NCBI GenBank assembly: GCA_900537185.1
Contig: LS999826.1
Location: 1,320,379-1,384,378 of the forward strand
DNA from: Cytophagales bacterium Alg240-R148
GTDB taxonomy: Bacteria; Bacteroidota; Bacteroidia; Cytophagales; Cyclobacteriaceae
Length of the DNA: 64,000 bases
Direction: 5' to 3'
Shown: piece after piece, positions 44,388 through 51,793 of the stretch
Position numbering within the stretch: position 1 is the stretch's first letter
Layout: every line of letters begins with the position of its first letter
Program-made: the position numbers and the translations under genes
Notes under the pieces: generated by a model
What the model was told of the DNA's origin: nothing
What the model saw: the letters and a program-made list of their open reading frames with translations, nothing else
Databases searched by the model: none

Positions 44388-45065
44388 CTATTTTTTAATG
44401 ATGGCCAAGGCCATGTCCGTATAAAATGAGGCCAATTGCTCTGAGTCATTTTTAATGTCGGTTAGGGAAGGCAAGTGATCCGCAAAGTACTTTTGGTGGT
44501 GGATGCCTTCTACAATCGTTGATATTAAGGTGTGCGCATATTGAAAGGACGGATTGCATTCCAATACAATATCACTGATGCGTTGTACCAACCTTTTGTA
44601 CCCCGCATAAAAACCTTCTTTGTTGGCATTGTCTACTTCTTTGGTAAGGTATGCTTTCGATGATTCTGAAATGACAATCCTGTTGAGCACTTCCAGGTTG
44701 ATGTGTCCGAAAGATTCGCTGTCAGTTGGGTCTTTTGAAAGTACATTTATAGCTGTTCTGAGTTTGTCTTCTACCGAAGGCAAGTTGTTGGTAGAAAACA
44801 CCAATTGGTATTCCAACCAGCCCCAATACCACGAGGTAATGTAGATTAATAATTTGTTTTTGCTTTCAAAATAGCGATAGACCGAACTTTCTGTTGTGTT
44901 CAGGCTTTTAGCAAGTTTTCTGAAAGTAAAGCTTTCCAAACCAATTTCATCTATCATTAATATGCTTTGGTTGATGATTCTTTTACCTAAATCTGAGGAG
45001 TTAGGGTCTTTGAGAAAGATTTTTTCATTAACCTTTATTTGAATTTGACCAATGAGATGTTTCAT
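44388..45065 (-). CDS. TetR/AcrR-family transcriptional regulator
   Basis: 225 residues. The N-terminal helix-turn-helix is clear: GKRIINQSILMIDEIGLESFTFRKLAKSLNTTESSVYRYFESKNKLL (about 27-73). The C-terminal ligand domain has no recognised specificity. It is the first gene of the operon with the ABC, HlyD and TolC genes (9 bases before the ABC gene), so it probably represses the operon and is released by the exported compound. The minus-strand promoter near 45135-45166 and an inverted repeat over its -33 element are candidate control sites. Confidence 0.88.
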   Translation of the reverse strand: MKHLIGQIQIKVNEKIFLKDPNSSDLGKRIINQSILMIDEIGLESFTFRKLAKSLNTTESSVYRYFESKNKLLIYITSWYWGWLEYQLVFSTNNLPSVEDKLRTAINVLSKDPTDSESFGHINLEVLNRIVISESSKAYLTKEVDNANKEGFYAGYKRLVQRISDIVLECNPSFQYAHTLISTIVEGIHHQKYFADHLPSLTDIKNDSEQLASFYTDMALAIIKK

Positions 45066-45134
45066 ATGCTTTTTTGTTTAAAACAGATACTAACTAAAAT
45101 TGTTTTATTTAACTCAAAAAAAAATGTATTTGTG

Positions 45135-45172
45135 CAAATATAGTAGTAATACTTTTAATTATGCAAATTAAA
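45135..45172 (-). promoter_or_regulatory. Promoter and candidate TetR operator of the export operon
   Basis: Minus strand TTG (45166 to 45164), 21 bases, then TATATTTG (45142 to 45135), a perfect -7 box. An inverted repeat TTTAATT-ATGCA-AATTAAA (45154-45172) covers the -33 element. The leader would be about 63 bases. Confidence 0.55.
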
Positions 45173-45259
45173 CTTTCGAAATGTGCCGAGTTCATCTGTA
45201 AAAGGTGGGTGTCAGAAGGGGGCAAGTGCTATTCCGCACAGGAGGTAAAGTGGTATCCC

Positions 45260-45784
45260 TTATTTCCTTTTGTTATGCATTAGAATTTGCCAGTTTTTTT
45301 TGAGGAATTTTCTTTGTTTTGGTGTTTCTAAGGTTTTTCGAAGCCACAGCTGGCTGTTGTTGCTGGCTGAAATGTCTTGGTTGGATGGGTTGTATTGGCT
45401 ATAAGATTTGTGGAGGTCGTACCAGTTGGTTTGGTGTATGTATTGCAAACAATAGACTGCTAATTCTCCTTCAATTGCATTTTCAAATGGACAGGTGTGA
45501 ATGCGAGTGGTATCGGAAGACCCTAATTTATTCAACAAAAACTCATTCAATGCACCACGCTCGGTTTTGAAAAAAACTTGCCATTCCTTCCGCATCTCAA
45601 AAACTGAATTATGTTGCTTCCTTTCGCTGTGCAGTTGGCTTCCCACCAAACAACCACCTCTTTGCAATAGCCTGTCCCATTGTTTTTGTAAAGGTTGGGT
45701 AGCCGATTGGGTATTCAAAAATAAAATAACTAACAAAGCATACATACCGCAATAATATACAAAAATAATGGCGCTTTTGACCAT
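45260..45784 (-). CDS. Membrane-anchored or secreted protein of unknown function
   Basis: 174 residues starting MVKSAIIFVYYCGMYALLVILFLN, one N-terminal hydrophobic segment that could be a signal anchor. The rest is soluble with several Cys and Trp residues and a basic end (KQRKFLKKNWQILMHNKRK). I do not recognise it. An in-frame TTG at 45817 would add 11 residues, which is less likely because the ATG begins the hydrophobic segment. It is divergent from the secreted protein at 45863, with 78 bases between the starts. It ends about 195 bases upstream of the TetR gene start. Confidence 0.55.
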   Translation of the reverse strand: MVKSAIIFVYYCGMYALLVILFLNTQSATQPLQKQWDRLLQRGGCLVGSQLHSERKQHNSVFEMRKEWQVFFKTERGALNEFLLNKLGSSDTTRIHTCPFENAIEGELAVYCLQYIHQTNWYDLHKSYSQYNPSNQDISASNNSQLWLRKTLETPKQRKFLKKNWQILMHNKRK

Positions 45785-45862
45785 TAAATTCCATGGTTTT
45801 CTGGATTTTGTGTGCAATAAGTAGTATATTATAATACAACAGAATATTAGAAAAACATAGAA

Positions 45863-46519
45863 ATGAGGCTTTTATTATTGTTTAGTTGCTTGCCTTTGAT
45901 GGTTTTAGCTCAAGTTGAATTAGATCACGTCAAGGCGTATTGCAAAAAGGAAAATATCCATCTCTACAAATACCATGGGGTGTTTGATTCGGATTCTTCG
46001 AAGGCATCCCCTATATTCCAGGTAAGCAATGGATTTTATTTAGTAGGAGACATCCAATCTATGGACAAGCGTACCGGAGGAACTGGAAAGCGGATAACGC
46101 ATACAGTTATTCTGTTTATAGACAATGCGGGCAAAGAAAATTGGCGATTGATAGTGCCACCACATTTTGACCATTTAGAAACGATGTCTGTACTTTTGAA
46201 TAGCCGAAAAGAATTGTTTGTTTTTATTAAGGAATACGGCCCAGAACGTACACCTGGCTTAACAAGAATTATGAAATTAAATGAACATGGGGATATACTT
46301 GGCAATACATTTTTGGGTGAAACCTTTCATCTTAAAGCACCGCACCCTAGCGAAATAACTTTGTTAGAAGATGGATTGAAAATGAAAATTACAGGCCATA
46401 TTTATCCGACCTTGGCATCTGTAGAATCTTCATCGGAACACCATTGGACAGCAGTGTTTAATACCATTGATATGGAAATTGATATGGAAACTATCGGAGA
46501 AAAAATTATCTGGAAGTAG
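45863..46519 (+). CDS. Secreted protein of unknown function
   Basis: 218 residues with a signal peptide (MRLLLLFSCLPLMVLAQ). The mature part is beta-rich (THTVILFIDNAGKENWRLIVPP, TRIMKLNEHGDILGNTFLG), a pattern seen in propeller-like or cargo proteins of Bacteroidota, but it has no named domain I can identify. It has no T9SS sorting tail. Its stop codon is directly next to the stop of the convergent Omp85-type gene, with no base between. Confidence 0.6.
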   Translation: MRLLLLFSCLPLMVLAQVELDHVKAYCKKENIHLYKYHGVFDSDSSKASPIFQVSNGFYLVGDIQSMDKRTGGTGKRITHTVILFIDNAGKENWRLIVPPHFDHLETMSVLLNSRKELFVFIKEYGPERTPGLTRIMKLNEHGDILGNTFLGETFHLKAPHPSEITLLEDGLKMKITGHIYPTLASVESSSEHHWTAVFNTIDMEIDMETIGEKIIWK

Positions 46520-47602
46520 TTAGAAAGCTTCTCCTATTCTGAATTCTAAGCCCCAATCGTCTACCCCAACCCCAGCATCCATGCCTATGTTAAAATGATT
46601 TTTAGGGAAAACAGTGATTCTAAATCCTCCACCGGCAGATGGTAAAAACCTCCCATTGTCACTTTCGTTGATGCTGCCTCCAATGGTAGCAACTCCTGCA
46701 AAGCCAACAATACCAAACTTATCATTGAAATTCTTTCTGTATTCAGCTTGAATGGCATATAATTGGTCTCCCCTAAATTTTCCCTGCGAATAGCCTCGAA
46801 TGTCTGTTTGACCAACAATAAACTGTTGGTTGAAGTCCAATTTTCCAATGCCAACACCAATAAAAGCCCTAGCAGCTACAACATCTTTTTTGTTTTTCAT
46901 TTCAAAAAAATGGTTCCAATCGACCTCAATTTTATTGGACGAGCTGGTGTTTCCAAGAAAAGAAGGAAAAGCGTTGTATTGGAGGTTGGCAATAAATCCT
47001 TTGTGCGGGTAGTAGACGTTGTCTCTAAAGTCTGCTGAATAGACAAGGCGGATGCCATGCAAGGTGTTGTATTGTGTAGGAACGCCATCAATGTCGAACT
47101 GCGTGCTTAAATTAACAAAAAAATACCCCAGACCGGCATACATGTTTTTTGCTACTTTTCGTTGGCCTTCTACCAATAAAAAGTCCATTCCTGTAGAGTA
47201 TTTGATGAACTCTGGAGCAAAGGGTAGGTCGGGATAGAACTGAAAATTGACATTGCCTAAACCCCCAACCAAAGTAAGCCGATAGGTATCTTCTTTTAAA
47301 TAAAATTTATTAAAAGCCATTCCAAACCAAGTGCCATTATCGGAGCCCATGCCTAACATACCAGAAACAGATGAAGGAGAAATGGTGTCTTTTTTACTAA
47401 GGTTGTACATGGCCATGGGCAATAACCCATAGGAAAACCCTATGCTTCTGCTATAGTTAAGGTAGGGAATGGGTAAAAAGTTGAAATTTTTTTCAGATCT
47501 TTCCGCACCACCACCAGTAGAGGGTATTTGTGCTTTTGACGTGCCTGTAATTAAAAGCAAGGCAAAAAGAACTATTAAATATTTGGATTTCGACAAGGGC
47601 AT
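46520..47602 (-). CDS. BamA/TamA (Omp85)-like outer-membrane beta-barrel protein
   Basis: 360 residues with a signal peptide (to GTSKAQ, about 25). The mature part is a 16-strand-like barrel of alternating hydrophobic residues, with the Omp85 lid-lock-type motif DIRGYSQGKFRGDQLY (near 268-283 from this start) and an end close to EFRIGEAF. There are no POTRA domains before the barrel, so it is a short Omp85-type protein rather than BamA itself. Such proteins may insert or export other proteins, or act as simple channels. The start is the ATG at 47602; a TTG 33 bases upstream would place charges before the signal peptide. Confidence 0.8.
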   Translation of the reverse strand: MPLSKSKYLIVLFALLLITGTSKAQIPSTGGGAERSEKNFNFLPIPYLNYSRSIGFSYGLLPMAMYNLSKKDTISPSSVSGMLGMGSDNGTWFGMAFNKFYLKEDTYRLTLVGGLGNVNFQFYPDLPFAPEFIKYSTGMDFLLVEGQRKVAKNMYAGLGYFFVNLSTQFDIDGVPTQYNTLHGIRLVYSADFRDNVYYPHKGFIANLQYNAFPSFLGNTSSSNKIEVDWNHFFEMKNKKDVVAARAFIGVGIGKLDFNQQFIVGQTDIRGYSQGKFRGDQLYAIQAEYRKNFNDKFGIVGFAGVATIGGSINESDNGRFLPSAGGGFRITVFPKNHFNIGMDAGVGVDDWGLEFRIGEAF

Positions 47603-47727
47603 CAACAAACATCGAATTTTTCGCGTTAAAATCAAATTTTTAATTAGCCGTAATTAATTCAATTTTTTATTTAATCGTTGCGTAAAAATAAGAATCTTTG
47701 CAAAGACAAACAGATACTAACTTTTGT

Positions 47728-48840
47728 ATGAAAAAAAATCTTTTTTTACTGGCCTTGGTTGCGCCATTATTTTTAAAAGCCCAAGTGCGTTCTTATTATA
47801 ATACGGATCGATTTGTTTTTGGAATTGCCCAACAAAGGACTGCCTCCATTACTAGTGGAGATATAGATGGAGATGGGGATATGGATGTGGTTGTTGCAAA
47901 TGGTAGAAATTGGCCTGATCAAAACGAAGTTTTCATTAACAATGGAGATGCGAAATTCACAACCTCTTATAGTTTGGGTAGGTACAAGTCTACTTCTTAT
48001 GCAGCAGAATTGGCGGATTTTGATAACGACGGAGATTTGGATGTAGCGGTGGGCAATGACATGGCGCCCAATCGGTTGTATTTTAATGATGGGCAAGGCC
48101 ATTTTGAGTTCCATGGTACTTTTGGTGCCCTCAATGCGCCAACTCGAAACCTTACTTTGTCTGATATTGATGGCGATGGCGATACGGATATTTTAATTAC
48201 CAATAGGGGGGTGCAAAATGAAATATGTTACAACGACGGTTCGGGTAATTTTAAATTGGTAAGCAAGTTTGGTGAAGCGGAAGACGCCACCATTGATGTA
48301 GAAGCCCATGACATGGATGGGGATGGAGATGTTGATTTAATACTGGCCAATAGAGACCAGCAGCAAAACTATATTTACTTGAATGAAGCTGGTGCATTTG
48401 AAAAAAGAATCCGATTTGGTACAGGAAAAGACGAAACACGCGCAGTTGCCATTGGTGATTTTAATGCCGATGGTTATTGGGATATTGTGACCGCCAATAT
48501 AGACGAGCCCAATAGAATATATTTAGGAAATAGAAAACTCAACTTTAACAAGTCCATTGTGTTGGATGAGATAGCCGATAGAAGTTATTCCATTGATGTC
48601 CATGACTTTGATATTGATGGAGATGATGACATTGTAATAGGGAATGCGGGCATGCCGAATGTTATTTATTCGAATATAAAGTCCAAACTGAAATTTGTAA
48701 AGACTGAATTAAAAAACACGACTTACAATACCTATGATATTCAGTTTACAGACATCAACAAAGACGGTTATTTTGATGTTATTGAAGCCAATTCTGAGGC
48801 GTTAAATTTATTTTATCTAAATTTTAGAAACAGCAAATAA
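47728..48840 (+). CDS. Secreted FG-GAP/VCBS repeat protein with calcium-binding loops
   Basis: 370 residues with a signal peptide (MKKNLFLLALVAPLFLKAQ). Seven DxDxDGxxD-type loops repeat about every 45-50 residues, for example DIDGDGDMDV, DFDNDGDLDV, DIDGDGDTDI, DMDGDGDVDL, DFDIDGDDDI and DINKDGYFDV. This is a seven-bladed integrin-like beta-propeller that should bind calcium outside the cell. The whole mature protein is the propeller; there is no enzyme domain or sorting tail. It precedes a lipoprotein gene by six bases, so the two are probably co-transcribed. Start chosen at the signal peptide rather than 30 bases earlier. Confidence 0.85.
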   Translation: MKKNLFLLALVAPLFLKAQVRSYYNTDRFVFGIAQQRTASITSGDIDGDGDMDVVVANGRNWPDQNEVFINNGDAKFTTSYSLGRYKSTSYAAELADFDNDGDLDVAVGNDMAPNRLYFNDGQGHFEFHGTFGALNAPTRNLTLSDIDGDGDTDILITNRGVQNEICYNDGSGNFKLVSKFGEAEDATIDVEAHDMDGDGDVDLILANRDQQQNYIYLNEAGAFEKRIRFGTGKDETRAVAIGDFNADGYWDIVTANIDEPNRIYLGNRKLNFNKSIVLDEIADRSYSIDVHDFDIDGDDDIVIGNAGMPNVIYSNIKSKLKFVKTELKNTTYNTYDIQFTDINKDGYFDVIEANSEALNLFYLNFRNSK

Positions 48841-48846
48841 AGGATT

Positions 48847-49287
48847 ATGAAGGCATTGTATTTATTATTTATAGTTGGGCTTCTTGTCGCCTGTGGTTCA
48901 AAACAAGAGTTAGATATAGTAGTAGGAGAGTGGCAATTGGAAGAAGGGCCTGAAGGTGCTGACACTTTTGAGCATTGGAGTAAAACAAGCGATAACGGCT
49001 ATGAAGGAATAGGATTCACCTTGCGCGCAAGTGATACAGTTTTTGTAGAACATTTGCGTATTTTTGAAAAGGAAGGAAAATGGTGGTATGAGGCAGAGGT
49101 TGCACACAACGACGGACCGATTCAATTTGAAATTAAAAAGATTCAGGCGGATGGATTTTTTGCTGAAAACGCTGCACACGATTTCCCTAAAAGCATTGAC
49201 TATAAAGTTACGGAAGGTAAAATGCAAGCTGTAATTGCAGGAGAGGATAAAATAATAGAATTAGTTTATAACAGGGTAGGGCAATAA
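48847..49287 (+). CDS. DUF6265-like lipoprotein
   Basis: 146 residues with a lipoprotein signal peptide (IVGLLVAC, C16). The mature part has DIVVGEWQLEEG, HLRIFEKEGKWWYEA, VAHNDGPIQFEIKK, and AAHDFPKSIDYKV. The order of a short W-rich strand, a Glu-x-Leu-x-Ile strand and an HDFP motif fits the DUF6265 family, a lipocalin-like barrel of unknown role; the assignment is from memory of the pattern. It is downstream of the FG-GAP gene and is likely in the same transcript. Confidence 0.7.
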   Translation: MKALYLLFIVGLLVACGSKQELDIVVGEWQLEEGPEGADTFEHWSKTSDNGYEGIGFTLRASDTVFVEHLRIFEKEGKWWYEAEVAHNDGPIQFEIKKIQADGFFAENAAHDFPKSIDYKVTEGKMQAVIAGEDKIIELVYNRVGQ

Positions 49288-49358
49288 AATTGGTTATCCC
49301 GACGGATGTCTATCTTTTTGCGTATATAATACAAAACTAAATAAATACAATAAAGAAT

Positions 49359-50192
49359 ATGGGAGGATTAGGAATAGTAGGTATTGTCATTTTGGTAGTT
49401 AATGGATTGTTCTCCTACCAAGGGTTTAACGATATAAATTTTAAAAGGAAATATGTTTTTAATGTCCAGGCCATACTAGGGTACAAAGATTATAAACGCC
49501 TGCTTACTTCGGGATTTTTGCACGCCGATTGGAGTCATTTAGGTTTTAATATGATTACCTTTTATTTTTTTGGAAGGAGTTTGGAGGCCTATTTAGGATC
49601 GTTTCCTTTTGCTGTTATTTATTTGGTTAGTTTGGTAGTTGGAAACTTGATGGCCCTTTGGATACACAAAGACAACAGCCACTATACAGCTCTAGGAGCT
49701 TCGGGTGCAGTGGGGGGTGTTTTGTTTGCCTTTATAGCTTTTTTTCCAGACCAAAGCCTTTATTTAATGTTCATACCCATTCCAATACCGGCTTGGGTGG
49801 TGGGCGTTGGGTATGTCCTGTATTCCATTTATGGAATCAAATCACAGCGGGACAACATCGGCCATGAAGCACACCTTGGCGGCGCTATAGCGGGGCTGCT
49901 GACGGCACTTCTATTTGTTCCAGAAATGGCCAAGTCCAATGCTTTTGTAATCTTTTTAATCCTTGTTCCATCTGTAGTTTTTCTTGTGGTGATGCTGTTC
50001 AAGCCGCATTTAATAAAACAAGGTTCTCCATTCAAAAGCAAACATGTGTTGTATGATGTGGATGATCGATTTAACAATAAGAAGGTAGAATCACAAAAGG
50101 AAATCGATCGTATTTTGGAAAAAATTAACGATAGTGGTTTGGAAAGTCTGACCAAAGAAGAAAAGAAAAAACTAGACGAACACAGCGAATAG
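49359..50192 (+). CDS. Rhomboid-family intramembrane serine protease
   Basis: 277 residues with six core membrane helices. The catalytic pair is visible: S115 in GASGAVGG and H172 in GHEAHLGGA. The conserved HxxxN is H60-LGF-N64 (WSHLGFNM). The end is a 75-residue charged cytoplasmic tail (from about 205, including KKVESQKEIDRILEKINDSGLESLTKEEKKKLDEHSE). Rhomboids cleave transmembrane helices of substrate proteins; the substrate here is unknown. It is convergent with the M19-like gene of the three-gene cassette, 17 bases apart. Confidence 0.88.
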   Translation: MGGLGIVGIVILVVNGLFSYQGFNDINFKRKYVFNVQAILGYKDYKRLLTSGFLHADWSHLGFNMITFYFFGRSLEAYLGSFPFAVIYLVSLVVGNLMALWIHKDNSHYTALGASGAVGGVLFAFIAFFPDQSLYLMFIPIPIPAWVVGVGYVLYSIYGIKSQRDNIGHEAHLGGAIAGLLTALLFVPEMAKSNAFVIFLILVPSVVFLVVMLFKPHLIKQGSPFKSKHVLYDVDDRFNNKKVESQKEIDRILEKINDSGLESLTKEEKKKLDEHSE

Positions 50193-50209
50193 CATAAGAA
50201 ACGCTGGTA

Positions 50210-51781
50210 TTACAGGTGTTTTTTTAAAAAAGTGTGCACATTATCAAAACATATTTTATCTGCTATTTTTTGGGGGGAGGTACCTTGTAATAACGCATGG
50301 AATTCTGGTTGTTCTAAAAAATACAAGAGGTCTTTTTTGAATTGCTTGAAATCCATTGCTTTTTTGTACCCATCTACCGGGTTGATTTGTCCGTCGAAAT
50401 CTGTCCCGATACAGATCCTGTCCCACACCAGCATTTTGTTTTTGGTTGTATTGCTATTTAGAACAGTAGTTACAATACCATGTATTTGATCCGTAATTAA
50501 TTTTGCCCATGCTTTTCCTTTAGGGTATTTTTTGAATCGGTTGTTGTTGGGTACTTCATCTGCGTCCCGATACAAATGCTGTTTGAGTTCGAATAATTTC
50601 TTTTTTCCAGCCAAAATACGCTCGTCGAAAATGATGCCTGCAAGTCCTTCTGTTTCATGAATTCGGATCACTTCATCTTTGTAAAGGTTGATGCTGGAGG
50701 GGTTATAGCCATTGGCATTTTTATAATCTTCTTCCCTGTCCCTTGGGTTAAAATTATCTTCGTTTATACTGTTTTTTCCATTGAGCGCAGCATGGCTCAT
50801 AATTACTGGTATGATATCACCTGGGTGTTGGGCATGATGGGCATCCAAAATTGCATAATAATCTTTTCTGGTAGCGGTGCTCATATGTTTGATGTCGGGA
50901 AGGATTCTTTTGCCTTCGCTTCCATCTAGGTTGAGCATTTTTTTGATCACCTGCGCTCCAAAATCAGACAACCGATGGTTCAAACCACCGGATGGGCGGA
51001 TAGGATTGGAGTATTCTTCTGCTTTTTCAAATAAAGAATTTCTCATGGTTTTAGAAATGGCCTGGGCATGCCCGCATAAACCGTTGCTAAAGGCATGGGT
51101 AATGTTGGCTACAATAGGTGGAAACGCCCACCCTTGGCCTAATGCAGTGTCATTGCCTTTGATATGGTCTAACCGGTTAAGGAAATCTACTTGGTCTACG
51201 TTAAATGGATTCAAATTACCGCCAAACTTCACGTGTCCACACCCCAGACTATGCAAGCCTTCAATGGAAGGAATGACAGCTATGGTATGCTGGCTGGAGT
51301 CGTTTTTGTTTTTATTAAGTACAGCATTTAGGGCAGCCTTAGTCCGAACTACTTTATAAGAACACTTTTTCTGCTTCCCATTTATCCGGACATTCCTGGA
51401 TTGGTTTTGGCCATTTATTAATTTATGGTACTCATAATTCAATAAATGAAAATGGTCGTATTCTGGTTTTCTATACACTTTGATTTTTGTATCGGGAATG
51501 GAAATCACCTGACCTGCCACATTGTCCACTACATTTCCTAAAACACCACCAACTGGAGTAAACATGATTTTTTGTTCTGGTGGATGCAGCGCGCAAAATA
51601 CAATTTGAAAATTACCCTTGGCCAATCTTCTAAAGTCAGATTGAGAGAATTTGGGTATCCCACTGATTTCACCACCGATCATGCTGGCCAATGTAAAAGT
51701 TCTACCAAAAGATTTCCATAAATTTGCCCTGTCCTGGTGGACGTACTTCATTATGGGGTGGACGTGGGTATCAGCGAACAT
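50210..51781 (-). CDS. M19 (membrane dipeptidase)-like metal hydrolase, divergent
   Basis: 523 residues without signal peptide or membrane helix. The metal-site residues of renal-dipeptidase-type M19 enzymes can be placed: ADTHVHP (H6, H8; the second ligand is His instead of Asp), the bridging glutamate in IPSIEG (E174), H299 in LPDIKHMS, H330 in IMSHAALN, and the catalytic aspartate in IGTDFDG (D461). The spacing is longer than the usual 330-400 residues because of insertions (about 75-160 and 335-450). Activity on a dipeptide or other amide is therefore possible, probably cytoplasmic. It is the last gene of a minus-strand set and follows the 743-residue gene by 12 bases. Confidence 0.7.
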   Translation of the reverse strand: MFADTHVHPIMKYVHQDRANLWKSFGRTFTLASMIGGEISGIPKFSQSDFRRLAKGNFQIVFCALHPPEQKIMFTPVGGVLGNVVDNVAGQVISIPDTKIKVYRKPEYDHFHLLNYEYHKLINGQNQSRNVRINGKQKKCSYKVVRTKAALNAVLNKNKNDSSQHTIAVIPSIEGLHSLGCGHVKFGGNLNPFNVDQVDFLNRLDHIKGNDTALGQGWAFPPIVANITHAFSNGLCGHAQAISKTMRNSLFEKAEEYSNPIRPSGGLNHRLSDFGAQVIKKMLNLDGSEGKRILPDIKHMSTATRKDYYAILDAHHAQHPGDIIPVIMSHAALNGKNSINEDNFNPRDREEDYKNANGYNPSSINLYKDEVIRIHETEGLAGIIFDERILAGKKKLFELKQHLYRDADEVPNNNRFKKYPKGKAWAKLITDQIHGIVTTVLNSNTTKNKMLVWDRICIGTDFDGQINPVDGYKKAMDFKQFKKDLLYFLEQPEFHALLQGTSPQKIADKICFDNVHTFLKKHL

Positions 51782-51793
51782 AGTGGTTGGTGT

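Noticed and set aside
45080-45094. A 15-base match AAACAGATACTAACT shared with 47708-47722, both upstream of genes
   Set aside because: In a 64 kb AT-rich window one such match is expected by chance, and the two genes have no link.
45129-45157. A plus-strand promoter upstream of the 40-residue frame as a firm call
   Set aside because: It lies within the stronger minus-strand tetR promoter, and the -7 box has a mismatch at the last base. It is listed only as a low-interest finding.
50210-51781. Reading the M19-like gene as a plain membrane dipeptidase
   Set aside because: No signal peptide or anchor is visible, the length and insertions are unusual, and one ligand is His instead of Asp. It is kept as M19-like only.
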